Positions 54,405-62,256 of a DNA stretch of 64,000 bases are shown piece by piece (the first letter of the stretch is position 1; the number at the start of each line of letters is the position of its first letter). This DNA is from Candidatus Woesearchaeota archaeon (GTDB lineage Archaea; Nanobdellota; Nanobdellia; Woesearchaeales; GW2011-AR9). Position numbers and translations under genes: made by a program. The notes beneath the pieces were generated by a model. It did no database searches and was not told the origin of the DNA. It saw nothing but the letters and a program-made list of their open reading frames with translations. The stretch lies in NCBI GenBank assembly GCA_945861715.1, contig CAMAVK010000001.1, positions 124,001-188,000 of the forward strand, given 5' to 3'.

Positions 54405-54845
54405 TTATCGCCGTAATTTAATCTTTGGTCTCGGCAATGCAATATGTCTATCAATGGCACAATATAACAGGGGTAACCCAAATTGTGCTCTACTCTCAGG
54501 GAGAGGAACATAACTCGAAATTATTCCTTTCAGTATATTTTCCTCTGTTATTTCTTCAATACGAAAATATTCTAACCGTACTTGGGGGAGTACCTGTCGT
54601 TGCAATCGACTTTGTGCAAATGGCAAAATGAGTTTACTCTCTAGCCCTTGTTGCTTTCCAAGATTTCTCACACACAATGATACTGGTGTAAGTTCCATGT
54701 TTCCAAGAAGGGGATCTATCAAATACAGTCCCCCTGTAAACTCTGTAGATTCTTCGTTTTGAGGAAGCAAAATTCCCTGTACCATAACAAATCCATTACT
54801 AGAATAAGTGGGATTAAGGTATCGCTTTCTTACAACATAGGCCAT
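54405..54845 (-). CDS. Unknown protein, beta-rich, 146 residues
   Basis: No recognised motif. The protein is rich in predicted beta strands (NGFVMVQGILLPQ, FTGGLYLIDPLLGNMELTPVSLCV) and ends in a basic tail (RPKIKLRR). The TATA box on the minus strand (GCTTTAAAAATAGC, 54863-54876) is centred 25 nt before the ATG, which supports it as a real leaderless gene. It converges with the helical gene 10 bp away. Confidence 0.55.
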   Translation of the reverse strand: MAYVVRKRYLNPTYSSNGFVMVQGILLPQNEESTEFTGGLYLIDPLLGNMELTPVSLCVRNLGKQQGLESKLILPFAQSRLQRQVLPQVRLEYFRIEEITEENILKGIISSYVPLPESRAQFGLPLLYCAIDRHIALPRPKIKLRR

Positions 54846-54957
54846 AGTCGCTTAGAATCAATGCTATTTTTAAAGCTTAGCTATGTACTTATTCAATAGT
54901 GATACTTCATCCCCCACACCCTACAATACCTATTCTAATCAATACTCCACAGACCAT

Positions 54958-54970
54958 AACTATAAAAAGC
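54958..54970 (+). promoter_or_regulatory. TATA box for the 119-residue protein gene
   Basis: AACTATAAAAAGC lies about 80 nt before the ATG at 55045; the leader in between ends in AAAAAAGAGGCGTATG with a GAGG SD. Confidence 0.6.
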
Positions 54971-55044
54971 ACCGTTCATTCAACAATATCATAAAACAGT
55001 ATCATTAAACAAAGTAAGAGTAATACACAAAAAAGAGGCGTATG

Positions 55045-55404
55045 ATGGCAAGCGACAAATCACTACTAGGCAAAATTAAAAATATATTATCACCTCAGGA
55101 AGTTGAATCAACACCAAAATGGAATCAAAAAGACTGGATTGAAATAAAAGTACCAACCGGAAGTCAACCAGCAAAACCAGTCCAACAAGTCCCCCGGGGT
55201 CTTCCAGCTTCACAGCAACCTACTTCTCACTCTCGTGGCCCAATAGTACCTCAGGCAACACATCACGTGAGACCAACAACCAAAGATCGTATACAACAAG
55301 AGCGAACCTCATTCTCTGGCAGAGACCCAGCAAAACCAGTTGAACGCATGTCGGCTGACGACTTAAAGAAAAAGTGGCCAGGCGCCTTCGACGGCAAAAG
55401 ATAA
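55045..55404 (+). CDS. Small, largely disordered protein
   Basis: About 119 residues: a short amphipathic start (SLLGKIKNILSPQ), a Trp-containing segment (KWNQKDWIEIKVPTG), a long Pro/Gln/Ser/His-rich linker and a conserved-looking end (SADDLKKKWPGAF). Two ATGs overlap at 55042 and 55045; by comparison with other leaders carrying the same AAAAAGAGG motif, the second has the better SD spacing. No family recognised. A T-rich stretch follows the stop. Confidence 0.6.
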   Translation: MASDKSLLGKIKNILSPQEVESTPKWNQKDWIEIKVPTGSQPAKPVQQVPRGLPASQQPTSHSRGPIVPQATHHVRPTTKDRIQQERTSFSGRDPAKPVERMSADDLKKKWPGAFDGKR

Positions 55405-55433
55405 TTTTTTCTTTTATAATTGTTGAATAAAAC

Positions 55434-56207
55434 ATGAAAAATCTACTTCCATGGGAAATAGCACTAAATAAATTTCTAAATAAGTGGAAAAATAAAAAGG
55501 AAGTTATTGGTGCAATAGTTTGTGGAAGTTATATCACAGGAAATCCAACCAAACATTCCGATATCGATCTCCATATCATTTTAGATACAAAGACCACATG
55601 GCGAGAAAGGGGAAACGAAATAGTCAATGGAATTTTAATCGAGTATTTTGCCAATCCACTAACTAAACATAAGGACTATGATGTAGAAGATTTTAAAGAT
55701 CGAAGAAAAGTTCATGCGCATATGCTTTGCACCGGCAAAATCCTATTCGACAAGACAGGTGAATTAAAACAGTTAGTCCAAGATTCGAAGAAATATCTAC
55801 TCAAAAAATACCCTAAACAAAACTTAATATCAGTTGAGTTAGCTAAATATCAGTTATGGGACATGTGTGATAATTTAAAAGAGGTGTTTGAATCAAATTC
55901 TGAAGATTTTTTCTACGTTTATCACAATAATCTCACTGATTTATTTGAGACTTACTCCAAATTTCTCCAATTTGACTCCTTCCCTGCTCACAAATTAAGA
56001 CGATGTCTTGAGAATGAAAAAGACAAGAAAAAATATCATGTTCGCAACTTCCCCGATCAAACGTTTGCATTAAAGTTTGTATCACTACTCAAGCAAACAG
56101 ACAAATCAAAAGCAATTACTGATTTTCATAAATTAACAAACCATGTTCTCAAAAGAATGGGCGGGTTTAACATTAACGGTTGGAAACTAAGAAGTTCAGC
56201 CAAGTGA
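55434..56207 (+). CDS. Nucleotidyltransferase of the Pol-beta superfamily
   Basis: The N-terminal domain has the signature VCGSYITGNPTKHSDIDLHII (quoted in parts: G31-S32 and metal-binding D43 and D45), followed by a likely third acidic residue in the GILIEYFAN strand. The C-terminal ~130 residues are helical (LWDMCDNLKEVFESN). Such proteins transfer nucleotides to proteins, antibiotics or RNA; relatives occur in MNT/HEPN toxin-antitoxin pairs. Here one protein carries both a transferase and a helical domain, and no separate HEPN gene is adjacent. The substrate is unknown. Confidence 0.75.
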   Translation: MKNLLPWEIALNKFLNKWKNKKEVIGAIVCGSYITGNPTKHSDIDLHIILDTKTTWRERGNEIVNGILIEYFANPLTKHKDYDVEDFKDRRKVHAHMLCTGKILFDKTGELKQLVQDSKKYLLKKYPKQNLISVELAKYQLWDMCDNLKEVFESNSEDFFYVYHNNLTDLFETYSKFLQFDSFPAHKLRRCLENEKDKKKYHVRNFPDQTFALKFVSLLKQTDKSKAITDFHKLTNHVLKRMGGFNINGWKLRSSAK

Positions 56208-56263
56208 TGAATCCCTATTAAATTATCAAATCCCACATATCTCCTCACTCCAACAAGTGAATC

Positions 56264-56295
56264 TTTTTATACTCCTCCCCCCCCCCACTTCTCAA
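56264..56295 (+). promoter_or_regulatory. TrpRS promoter with C10 tract
   Basis: TATA box TTTTTATAC (56264-56272) is 28 nt before the ATG at 56296. Ten consecutive C bases (56277-56286) sit in the spacer between TATA box and start. Confidence 0.7.
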
Positions 56296-57417
56296 ATGGC
56301 AACAGTCACTCCGTGGGAAGTCAAAGGCAATATCGACTACGATAAACTCATCAAAGAGTTTGGCGTCTCAAAAATAGATCAACCTACATTAGCACGAATT
56401 CAAAAACATACCAAAGAACTACACCCATTTTTACGAAGAAGCATTTTCTTTGCGCATCGCGATTTGAACTGGGCGCTCGACCAATACGAAAAAGGCAATA
56501 AATTCTTCCTCTATACCGGCAGATCACCCTCTGGACCTGTTCACATCGGTCACCTTGTACCCTGGATGTTCACCAAGTGGCTCCAGGACAAATTTGACGT
56601 TGAACTCTATTTCCAATTTCCTGATGAAGAAAAATTCCTCTTTAAAGATAATCTCACATTCGTTCAAGCGCAAGATTCATTACATGACAACATGCTTGAC
56701 GTCATTGCCTGCGGATTTAATCCAAAGAAAACACACTTTATCGTTGACACCAAACACGCGAACCTCATGTATCCAGAAGCTATCAAAGTCGCAAAAAAGA
56801 TCACCTTCTCAACGGTCAAAGCAGCTTTCGGCTTAACCAACGAACATAACATCGGCGCTATCTTCTACACTTCCATGCAAGCCGTACCAGCATTCTTACC
56901 AAGTGTCATAGCCAAAAAGAAAATCCCTTGCCTCATCCCACATGCAATCGACCAAGATCCACACTTCCGCGTGTCACGCGACGTTATACCAAAACTAGGC
57001 TATGACAAACCAGCTTCAATTCAATGTCGATTCCTCCCAGGTCTTGGTGGCATGACAACAGATGGAAAAATGTCATCTTCTGCCGAACACACCGCAATCT
57101 ACGCAACCGATGATGCCAAGACAATAAAAAACAAAATCAACAAATACGCTTTTAGCGGTGGTCAAGCAACCGTTGAAGAACACCGCAAACTCGGCGGCAA
57201 TCCTGATGTAGATATTGCGTATCAATGGCTTATGTTCTTTGAACCAGACGACAAAAAATTGCAACAAATCCATGATGACTACAAGAGCGGCAAACTCCTA
57301 TCAGGTGAAATAAAAGCCATCCTCATTGAACGTGTCCAAACATTCCTAGCAGAACATCAAGCCAGACGAAAAGACGCGGCCAAAATGATTGACCAGTTCA
57401 TGCTCAAAGTGAAATAA
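56296..57417 (+). CDS. trpS: Tryptophanyl-tRNA synthetase, archaeal/eukaryotic type
   Basis: Charges tRNA-Trp. The class I motifs are GRSPSGPVHIGH (HIGH at 83-86) and KMSSS (258-262); the archaeal-type segments FQFPDEEKFLF, IPHAIDQDPHFRVSRD and FLPGLGGMTTDGKMSS are all present. The length of 373 residues is typical. The ATG at 56296 is chosen over an upstream GTG (56257) because a TATA box lies 28 nt before it. It stands alone, converging with the redox operon. Confidence 0.95.
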   Translation: MATVTPWEVKGNIDYDKLIKEFGVSKIDQPTLARIQKHTKELHPFLRRSIFFAHRDLNWALDQYEKGNKFFLYTGRSPSGPVHIGHLVPWMFTKWLQDKFDVELYFQFPDEEKFLFKDNLTFVQAQDSLHDNMLDVIACGFNPKKTHFIVDTKHANLMYPEAIKVAKKITFSTVKAAFGLTNEHNIGAIFYTSMQAVPAFLPSVIAKKKIPCLIPHAIDQDPHFRVSRDVIPKLGYDKPASIQCRFLPGLGGMTTDGKMSSSAEHTAIYATDDAKTIKNKINKYAFSGGQATVEEHRKLGGNPDVDIAYQWLMFFEPDDKKLQQIHDDYKSGKLLSGEIKAILIERVQTFLAEHQARRKDAAKMIDQFMLKVK

Positions 57418-57468
57418 ATCATCCAATCATGCCATTTTTTTCCTTTACACTTCTAACACTGATCATAC

Positions 57469-58578
57469 CTAACCAAATGTAAATGTATACACTTTCACCC
57501 CGGGTGACATCGTTCGAATTTCTATTTCGTGCTCCCCATACATGGGCAGGTCAACAAGCGTGTACAACCCACTATCTTTAATCGCAACTTTACCGTACTC
57601 AACGCCATCCAAGTATATCACCGCCTCAACCATTGTATCAGCCGATGCCACAATATTCACCTGTCGAGCCCCATACCGTAAAGAGAGTGTTGAGTTTGAA
57701 CCAACCGATTCCATATTATCTGCATTATTTCTCCACAGCCCATTCAAATAAAACTTATTTTTATCTCGTTTCATCACGCCAAGAAAATCCACTGTCTGAG
57801 CAGGATGCCAACCTTCAATATTACCCATCTGAGCACGAGAGAACTCATATCCCAAATAAATCTCTGGAGTCGAGACTTGAGTAACAGATTTTGCAATGGT
57901 ATCACTTACCATCCCATCCCTTACACCACCCTCAGACCCATTCATCCCTAACACTTCTCGCCTCTCATCAAGCAATTTCTGAATCACCACTTCAGTTTCA
58001 TCATATCCCCCTTCCCCAATATGATCGTATACCACAAACCCATCTATATCGATGAGGTATTTTCGAGGCCAATATTGATTACGGTAGCTACGCCAAATCT
58101 GCATGTCATTATCTTGAACGACCGGGTATGTCAAATTAAACTTGCTAATAGCACGAGCTACATTAGCTTGGTCTTTCTCAAATTCAAATTCTGGTGAATG
58201 AATACCAATCACAAGCAATCCATCTTCTTTGTATTTCTCATACCATCCTTCAATATACGGGAGCGTTCGCTGACAGTTTATGCAGCTATACGTCCAAATA
58301 TCAAGAAGTATAACCTCGCGACCAATATGATCGCGAAGAAAAATAGGTTGACCATCCGTGTTATGATACACTTCCGGACTAACCAACTCGACGGCACGAG
58401 AATAATGATTCTCTTTATATTGTAGTCGACTCGAGTTGCCAACCTCAGACCCAAGAGCTACACTCTGAAATTCATTGTTTACCGTCGATCCTGTTTTAAA
58501 ATGTTGAATGAAAAAAATAACCAACACAATACACAATACTGCTACCCCCAGTAAAATATTTCTGGTAGATTTCTTCAT
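57469..58578 (-). CDS. DipZ/TlpA-like membrane-anchored thioredoxin
   Basis: A single N-terminal membrane helix (residues 8-24) anchors an extracytoplasmic thioredoxin-fold domain with CxxC active site C99-INC102 in IWTYSCINCQRTLPYIEGWY, followed by IGIHSPEFEFEKD. The C-terminal ~150 residues form a second, beta-sandwich domain (TPEIYLGYEF, FYLNGLWRNN) as in DipZ proteins. It would take electrons from CcdA and reduce or isomerise disulfides in exported proteins. The ATG at 58578 overlaps the ccdA stop as ATGA; the GTG at 58590 is less likely. Last gene of a five-gene operon. Confidence 0.88.
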   Translation of the reverse strand: MKKSTRNILLGVAVLCIVLVIFFIQHFKTGSTVNNEFQSVALGSEVGNSSRLQYKENHYSRAVELVSPEVYHNTDGQPIFLRDHIGREVILLDIWTYSCINCQRTLPYIEGWYEKYKEDGLLVIGIHSPEFEFEKDQANVARAISKFNLTYPVVQDNDMQIWRSYRNQYWPRKYLIDIDGFVVYDHIGEGGYDETEVVIQKLLDERREVLGMNGSEGGVRDGMVSDTIAKSVTQVSTPEIYLGYEFSRAQMGNIEGWHPAQTVDFLGVMKRDKNKFYLNGLWRNNADNMESVGSNSTLSLRYGARQVNIVASADTMVEAVIYLDGVEYGKVAIKDSGLYTLVDLPMYGEHEIEIRTMSPGVKVYTFTFG

Positions 58579-59282
58579 GATAACACCCACTTATTTAAAA
58601 TTGAAAAGTTTGCAATTGCACTAAGCGACTGAGTAAACACCAATATCCCCAAGATAATGAGTAAAATTCCTACCACTATATTGAAGTACCTAAACGCGAC
58701 TCGAAATTTCTGAATAAATAAAATCACCTGAGACGCAAATACGCCCGCTAGCAAAAACGGAATTCCAAGACCAAGAGCATAAAGTAGCAATAATACAAAG
58801 CTCGTACCCGGTTGAGCCACCGCAAGCGAAAGGACGGACCCCAAAAGAGCACCTACACATGGTGACCAGCCAACAGCAAACGCCGCTCCAAAAATGAAAG
58901 ATCCAAAATAAGTATAACGGTACCGTTTTCCAGTATCAATTCTGTGATCTTGGTCTAAAAATGGAATTTTCAACAATCCTAGCAAAAATAATCCGAACAC
59001 AATAATAATCAGACCACCAATGCGACCAAGCCATTCTTGAACACCATAGGAGACATGTTCCAAAACGGTATTAAGCAACACCCCAAGCAATGCAAAGACC
59101 ATCGAAAAACCTAAAACAAAAAATAAACTATTCAAAAATATTTTCCATCGAGCCCCCTTTGCATCTTTTGGCGCAGTACCACTCAAATACGCAATATAAC
59201 CTGGAATGATGGGGAGAACACACGGACTCAGAAACGATAAAATCCCTGCTACAAATGCCGCAATAAATGATATAGTTGTCAT
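58575..59282 (-). CDS. ccdA: CcdA/DsbD-type membrane thiol-electron carrier
   Basis: Six-helix membrane protein that moves reducing power from cytoplasmic thioredoxin to the outside. The two redox cysteines are C21 in FLSPCVLPIIPGY and C142 in GWSPCVGALLG, both with the conserved Pro context. At 235 residues it is typical for CcdA. It is coupled to the DipZ-like gene (ATGA) and follows the thioredoxin lipoprotein by 15 bp, so it is the electron hub for both. Confidence 0.93.
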   Translation of the reverse strand: MTTISFIAAFVAGILSFLSPCVLPIIPGYIAYLSGTAPKDAKGARWKIFLNSLFFVLGFSMVFALLGVLLNTVLEHVSYGVQEWLGRIGGLIIIVFGLFLLGLLKIPFLDQDHRIDTGKRYRYTYFGSFIFGAAFAVGWSPCVGALLGSVLSLAVAQPGTSFVLLLLYALGLGIPFLLAGVFASQVILFIQKFRVAFRYFNIVVGILLIILGILVFTQSLSAIANFSILNKWVLS

Positions 59283-59297
59283 AGTTAAATCCCTACT

Positions 59298-59840
59298 TTA
59301 TTGTGAAGCGTCCGTTAATTCCACAAGATATCGTTCCTTATCCCATCTTTCTCCTGATTTTTGAATTCTCTTACCGTCTTTCAAAATTACTTTAGTATGC
59401 TGATATGAAATTCCAAATTCCCTTGCAAGCTCTACTTCAGCCAAATCAGTATCACTATCTTTGTAATTCACACGAAAACCAACTACTCTAGAATCATTTA
59501 AATCGGTAAATGCATCATATACTGCCTGTTGTTCTGCCATGCATTCAGGACACCAGCTCGCATAGAAAAAAAGCAGGATTACGTTGCCATCCTGTTGCGC
59601 CTGTTTATAATCAGTCTCACTAAACTCAGAGTATGTTGATGTCGTCCCTGCAAGAAGGAGTTGACCCTCATCTCCTCCTATCATGGTATTCTCCTTCATC
59701 ATGGTATTATCTTGACTCAGGTCAGGTTGGTTCATCATTTCAGCACCAATTTCCTCTTTAATATCCGCCTTTTGTTGACAAGCAACCACACCAAGTAATA
59801 CAAAGAGTGCTATAGCTATAATAAATATTGTCTTCATCAT
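59298..59840 (-). CDS. Thioredoxin-like lipoprotein
   Basis: The signal peptide ends in lipobox GVVAC (C21). After a Met/Gln/Asp-rich linker (to about residue 65) comes a thioredoxin-fold domain with active site WCPEC (C97, C100) and a later VILKDGKRIQ strand. It would sit on the outer face of the membrane and accept electrons from CcdA. The ATG at 59840 has a perfect GGAGGT five bases upstream; the frame from 59852 is therefore rejected. The upstream gene ends three bases before this ATG. Confidence 0.88.
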   Translation of the reverse strand: MMKTIFIIAIALFVLLGVVACQQKADIKEEIGAEMMNQPDLSQDNTMMKENTMIGGDEGQLLLAGTTSTYSEFSETDYKQAQQDGNVILLFFYASWCPECMAEQQAVYDAFTDLNDSRVVGFRVNYKDSDTDLAEVELAREFGISYQHTKVILKDGKRIQKSGERWDKERYLVELTDASQ

Positions 59841-59842
59841 GT

Positions 59843-60121
59843 TTACCTCCACGAAATAAAATTAAGCACGATTAATGCAACCGTTTGTAACCCTGTAAGT
59901 ATGAGCACATGAAGTTCAGCCATCATAGCAAACGACTTCATCTCGGTAACTGCCATAAACAACGATGCTGCATTTTGAACGAATAATATTGATGCAAAAA
60001 GCAGTAACCCTACCGTAAATGCGGCACGAACCTTTAACAAATTACGAACATAAATTATCAATAATGCCCCTAATAATACCAGGTTTGCTGCCGTCAAACA
60101 AAACACATATGTTTCAAACAT
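59843..60121 (-). CDS. Small three-helix membrane protein of the redox operon
   Basis: A 92-residue protein with helices near residues 5-25, 32-56 and 66-90. No cysteine pair or other catalytic motif is visible. Small membrane proteins of this kind are often found beside winged-helix regulators in archaea. Position between regulator and thioredoxin suggests a sensory or accessory role, which is inferred. Confidence 0.65.
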   Translation of the reverse strand: MFETYVFCLTAANLVLLGALLIIYVRNLLKVRAAFTVGLLLFASILFVQNAASLFMAVTEMKSFAMMAELHVLILTGLQTVALIVLNFISWR

Positions 60122-60143
60122 GATTCATCACCATTAATACTCT

Positions 60144-60443
60144 TTATTTACTTTTTCCCAAATCAGACCCAAATTGGGCCCAAATGTCACCAAATTCTAG
60201 CCACAATATTTCTAATTCTGGGCATATTATGTACATCTGGCCATAATTATCAGGATTAATAGCTACCACCAACCGATGCTTTACCATCAGTAAAAGATGG
60301 TGCTGGACAGTTTTATAGTCAAAACCCAAATCTACTGCTAACTGATGCGCATTTCGTGGTCGCATTTTCAGCTCCCACAATATCCTTGCACGCGTGGGTC
60401 CGCCCCGTGAACCAGCAAGAAGATACCACACTATATTTTTCAT
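60144..60443 (-). CDS. ArsR-like winged-helix transcription regulator
   Basis: A 99-residue winged-helix protein: GGPTRARILWELKMRPRNAHQLAVDL is followed by the recognition segment FDYKTVQHHLLLMVKHRLV and a wing (NPDNYGQMYII), the layout of ArsR-type archaeal regulators. The C-terminal helix is rich in Trp and Phe. It heads the redox operon, with TATA-like GTTTTAAATG (minus strand, about 60468-60477) 29 nt upstream, so it probably autoregulates the operon in response to redox or metal state. No metal-binding cysteine pair is obvious. Confidence 0.8.
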   Translation of the reverse strand: MKNIVWYLLAGSRGGPTRARILWELKMRPRNAHQLAVDLGFDYKTVQHHLLLMVKHRLVVAINPDNYGQMYIICPELEILWLEFGDIWAQFGSDLGKSK

Positions 60444-60591
60444 TTCATTGTGTGAACTAAAATTACATTTAAAACTTCTGCACCTTCAGACAAACCAAGA
60501 CGTGCTACAACAAAGTGACTTAATAGCACCTTGATCCGAAATAACGAAGACTCCTTAAATCAGCACGAAAAATCACCAGAAATAACTGTGT

Positions 60592-60963
60592 TTACAATCT
60601 GCGTTTGTAATACACCCACACAACAAAAAAGAGGACAAAAATTCCAAGTACCACCCATGCAAATGGTGAGGTCCCATGAGCAATGGAAAGAATGGTTCCC
60701 AAAATGGCTGAGCTTGACCACACTATCTTAAGTGTAAGCATCGTGTCATATGTCTCCCATCCCTTATTTTTAAGCAACAACGATGTACCCCCAATCCCTA
60801 TAAAAGCCGCTGCAACGAGACGAGCAACTAAAACATCTGCTCCCATAAAACCTAACATTGAAAGCATCCATACCGGAGCAATCATGAGTGGAATTGCAAA
60901 TAACATATCCGCAATAAAGTGAAATGCAAACCACATACGAAGAGATGAAGGAACTTGTTTCAT
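60592..60963 (-). CDS. Four-helix membrane protein, unknown function
   Basis: About 123 residues from the ATG at 60963, with hydrophobic helices near residues 11-35, 37-60, 75-95 and 98-118. A longer frame from 61044 would add a basic amphipathic stretch (FGRNGKLIAWFYFG); the divergent TATA region (61048-61060) lies too close to 61044 for a leaderless start there, so the shorter form is preferred. It looks like a small DoxX- or DUF-type membrane protein, but no motif decides this. Confidence 0.6.
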   Translation of the reverse strand: MKQVPSSLRMWFAFHFIADMLFAIPLMIAPVWMLSMLGFMGADVLVARLVAAAFIGIGGTSLLLKNKGWETYDTMLTLKIVWSSSAILGTILSIAHGTSPFAWVVLGIFVLFFVVWVYYKRRL

Positions 60964-61047
60964 TTTAAGTAATATCACTCGATCATTCTTTAATCTTTCG
61001 CCAAAATAAAACCATGCAATCAATTTTCCATTACGCCCAAACATAAA

Positions 61048-61110
61048 CGTTTAAATATCCATATTGTTTCATCTATAAAGGATAAGTTCATCAATCCAAA
61101 AGAGGAGATA
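61048..61110. promoter_or_regulatory. Bidirectional TATA region
   Basis: GTTTAAATATCC (from about 61048) reads as a TATA box in both directions. To the right, a 5' leader follows and ends in CCAAAAGAGGAGATACC with SD AGAGGAG before the ATG at 61113; to the left it could serve the four-helix protein. Confidence 0.45.
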
Positions 61111-61112
61111 CC

Positions 61113-61391
61113 ATGGTTACACATTCAAAATCAAAAAAAACAACCCAAAAATCAACTAAAACAGTTTCAAAGGCTTCCAAACAAGAACCCTCATTCGAAA
61201 AAAAATGGGGATGGCATCCAAAACCACTCAAAGCCTCTTTCATGGCATTTTCAATCATTGGATTCTTAGTAAGTGCATACATGATATTTCCAAAAAGTCT
61301 CAATTGGGGTTTCTCTTTCATGTTAATCTTCACTTTGATGTTCATCGCTTCAATAATCTCAATGACCAAAGCACCCATAATAGAAAAATAA
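61113..61391 (+). CDS. Small two-helix membrane protein with basic N-terminus
   Basis: A 92-residue protein: a Lys/Ser/Thr-rich cytoplasmic start (HSKSKKTTQKSTKTVSKAS), a WGWHPKPLKA segment, then two membrane helices near residues 41-60 and 64-84. SD AGAGGAG is well placed. It is followed after 4 bp by the PH-like gene, so the two are probably one transcript. Function unknown. Confidence 0.65.
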   Translation: MVTHSKSKKTTQKSTKTVSKASKQEPSFEKKWGWHPKPLKASFMAFSIIGFLVSAYMIFPKSLNWGFSFMLIFTLMFIASIISMTKAPIIEK

Positions 61392-61395
61392 ACAT

Positions 61396-61884
61396 ATGAC
61401 ACCCAGTTTAAAAAAAAAGTCTGTACCAAAAGAATCATCAAACACGAACCACACCTGGTCATACCCAACTAAAAATCAATTTTGGCATCGTATGGAATGT
61501 TGGTGGGTCGCAATAATAAGTATCCTTCTCTTCATGTTAAGTTATGTAACCAATCATAAAATATCAAATTCAATCCTCTATGTATTACTATACATTGGGC
61601 TCTACATGGTAATATCTGCAATTGTAAAAACCATCCGAAACGCGCAACACATCTACACCATCTCTCCAACACATATGGAAATAAAACGATCATCCTGTTT
61701 TGGCTTAACCAATGACAAGTTCAAATTAACCGACATAAAACGTCATAAATTAAGTTCAACTTTATTAGCAGGAACCATCCATACCAAAAAAACCAGACAT
61801 CCTCTTTATTTCAACACAAAAGATGAACTTAAAAAATACGAACAATTCATTGTAAAACATCATTCAAAATTAAAGAAAAAATAG
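61396..61884 (+). CDS. Membrane protein with bacterial PH-like domain
   Basis: Two membrane helices near residues 36-50 and 58-78 precede a cytoplasmic domain (about 85-160: HIYTISPTHMEIKRSSCFGL, LTDIKRHKLSSTLLAGTI, HPLYFNTKDELKKY) that resembles bacterial PH (bPH/YdbT-like) domains. Such domains organise membrane complexes. The gene follows a small membrane-protein gene by 4 bp. Confidence 0.6.
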   Translation: MTPSLKKKSVPKESSNTNHTWSYPTKNQFWHRMECWWVAIISILLFMLSYVTNHKISNSILYVLLYIGLYMVISAIVKTIRNAQHIYTISPTHMEIKRSSCFGLTNDKFKLTDIKRHKLSSTLLAGTIHTKKTRHPLYFNTKDELKKYEQFIVKHHSKLKKK

Positions 61885-61912
61885 ACCACAACAAAATACT
61901 CCTCACCCTTCA

Positions 61913-62206
61913 CTATTTCTGCAAATCAAATCTTTCCTTCGCCATATTTTCTTTATGATACACCACATGCGATGCTCTCTTCTCAAATAACGCAACCGAC
62001 AGCAACCCCACTGTTTCTTCCGTATTAATACCGTAGCGAATCGCTACACTCTTCGCATCTGCCACACACTCGGTCATAATCTTAATATTCTCCCGTCTAC
62101 ATTCATCTTCAACCGCCTTCTCTTCTTCACTATCTAGTCGAACCTCTTCCCAGATTGGATAGTTTGTTCCTGCAATTTGTTTTGGAAAGGTCTTTGAAAA
62201 TCCCAT
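61913..62206 (-). CDS. Small conserved-looking soluble protein, unknown function
   Basis: A 97-residue helical, highly charged protein (SEEEKAVEDECRRENIK, ECVADAKSVAIRYGI) without membrane helices. Strong SD GGAGG eight bases before the ATG (ACAGGAGGATTAAT) and a TATA-like AATTATATTAAAA upstream show that it is a real gene. It lies 50 bp downstream of the MutS-family gene. I do not recognise the family. Confidence 0.65.
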   Translation of the reverse strand: MGFSKTFPKQIAGTNYPIWEEVRLDSEEEKAVEDECRRENIKIMTECVADAKSVAIRYGINTEETVGLLSVALFEKRASHVVYHKENMAKERFDLQK

Positions 62207-62256
62207 ATTAATCCTCCTGTTTTTTTAATATAATTAAAAGGGTCCGATAATCATCC

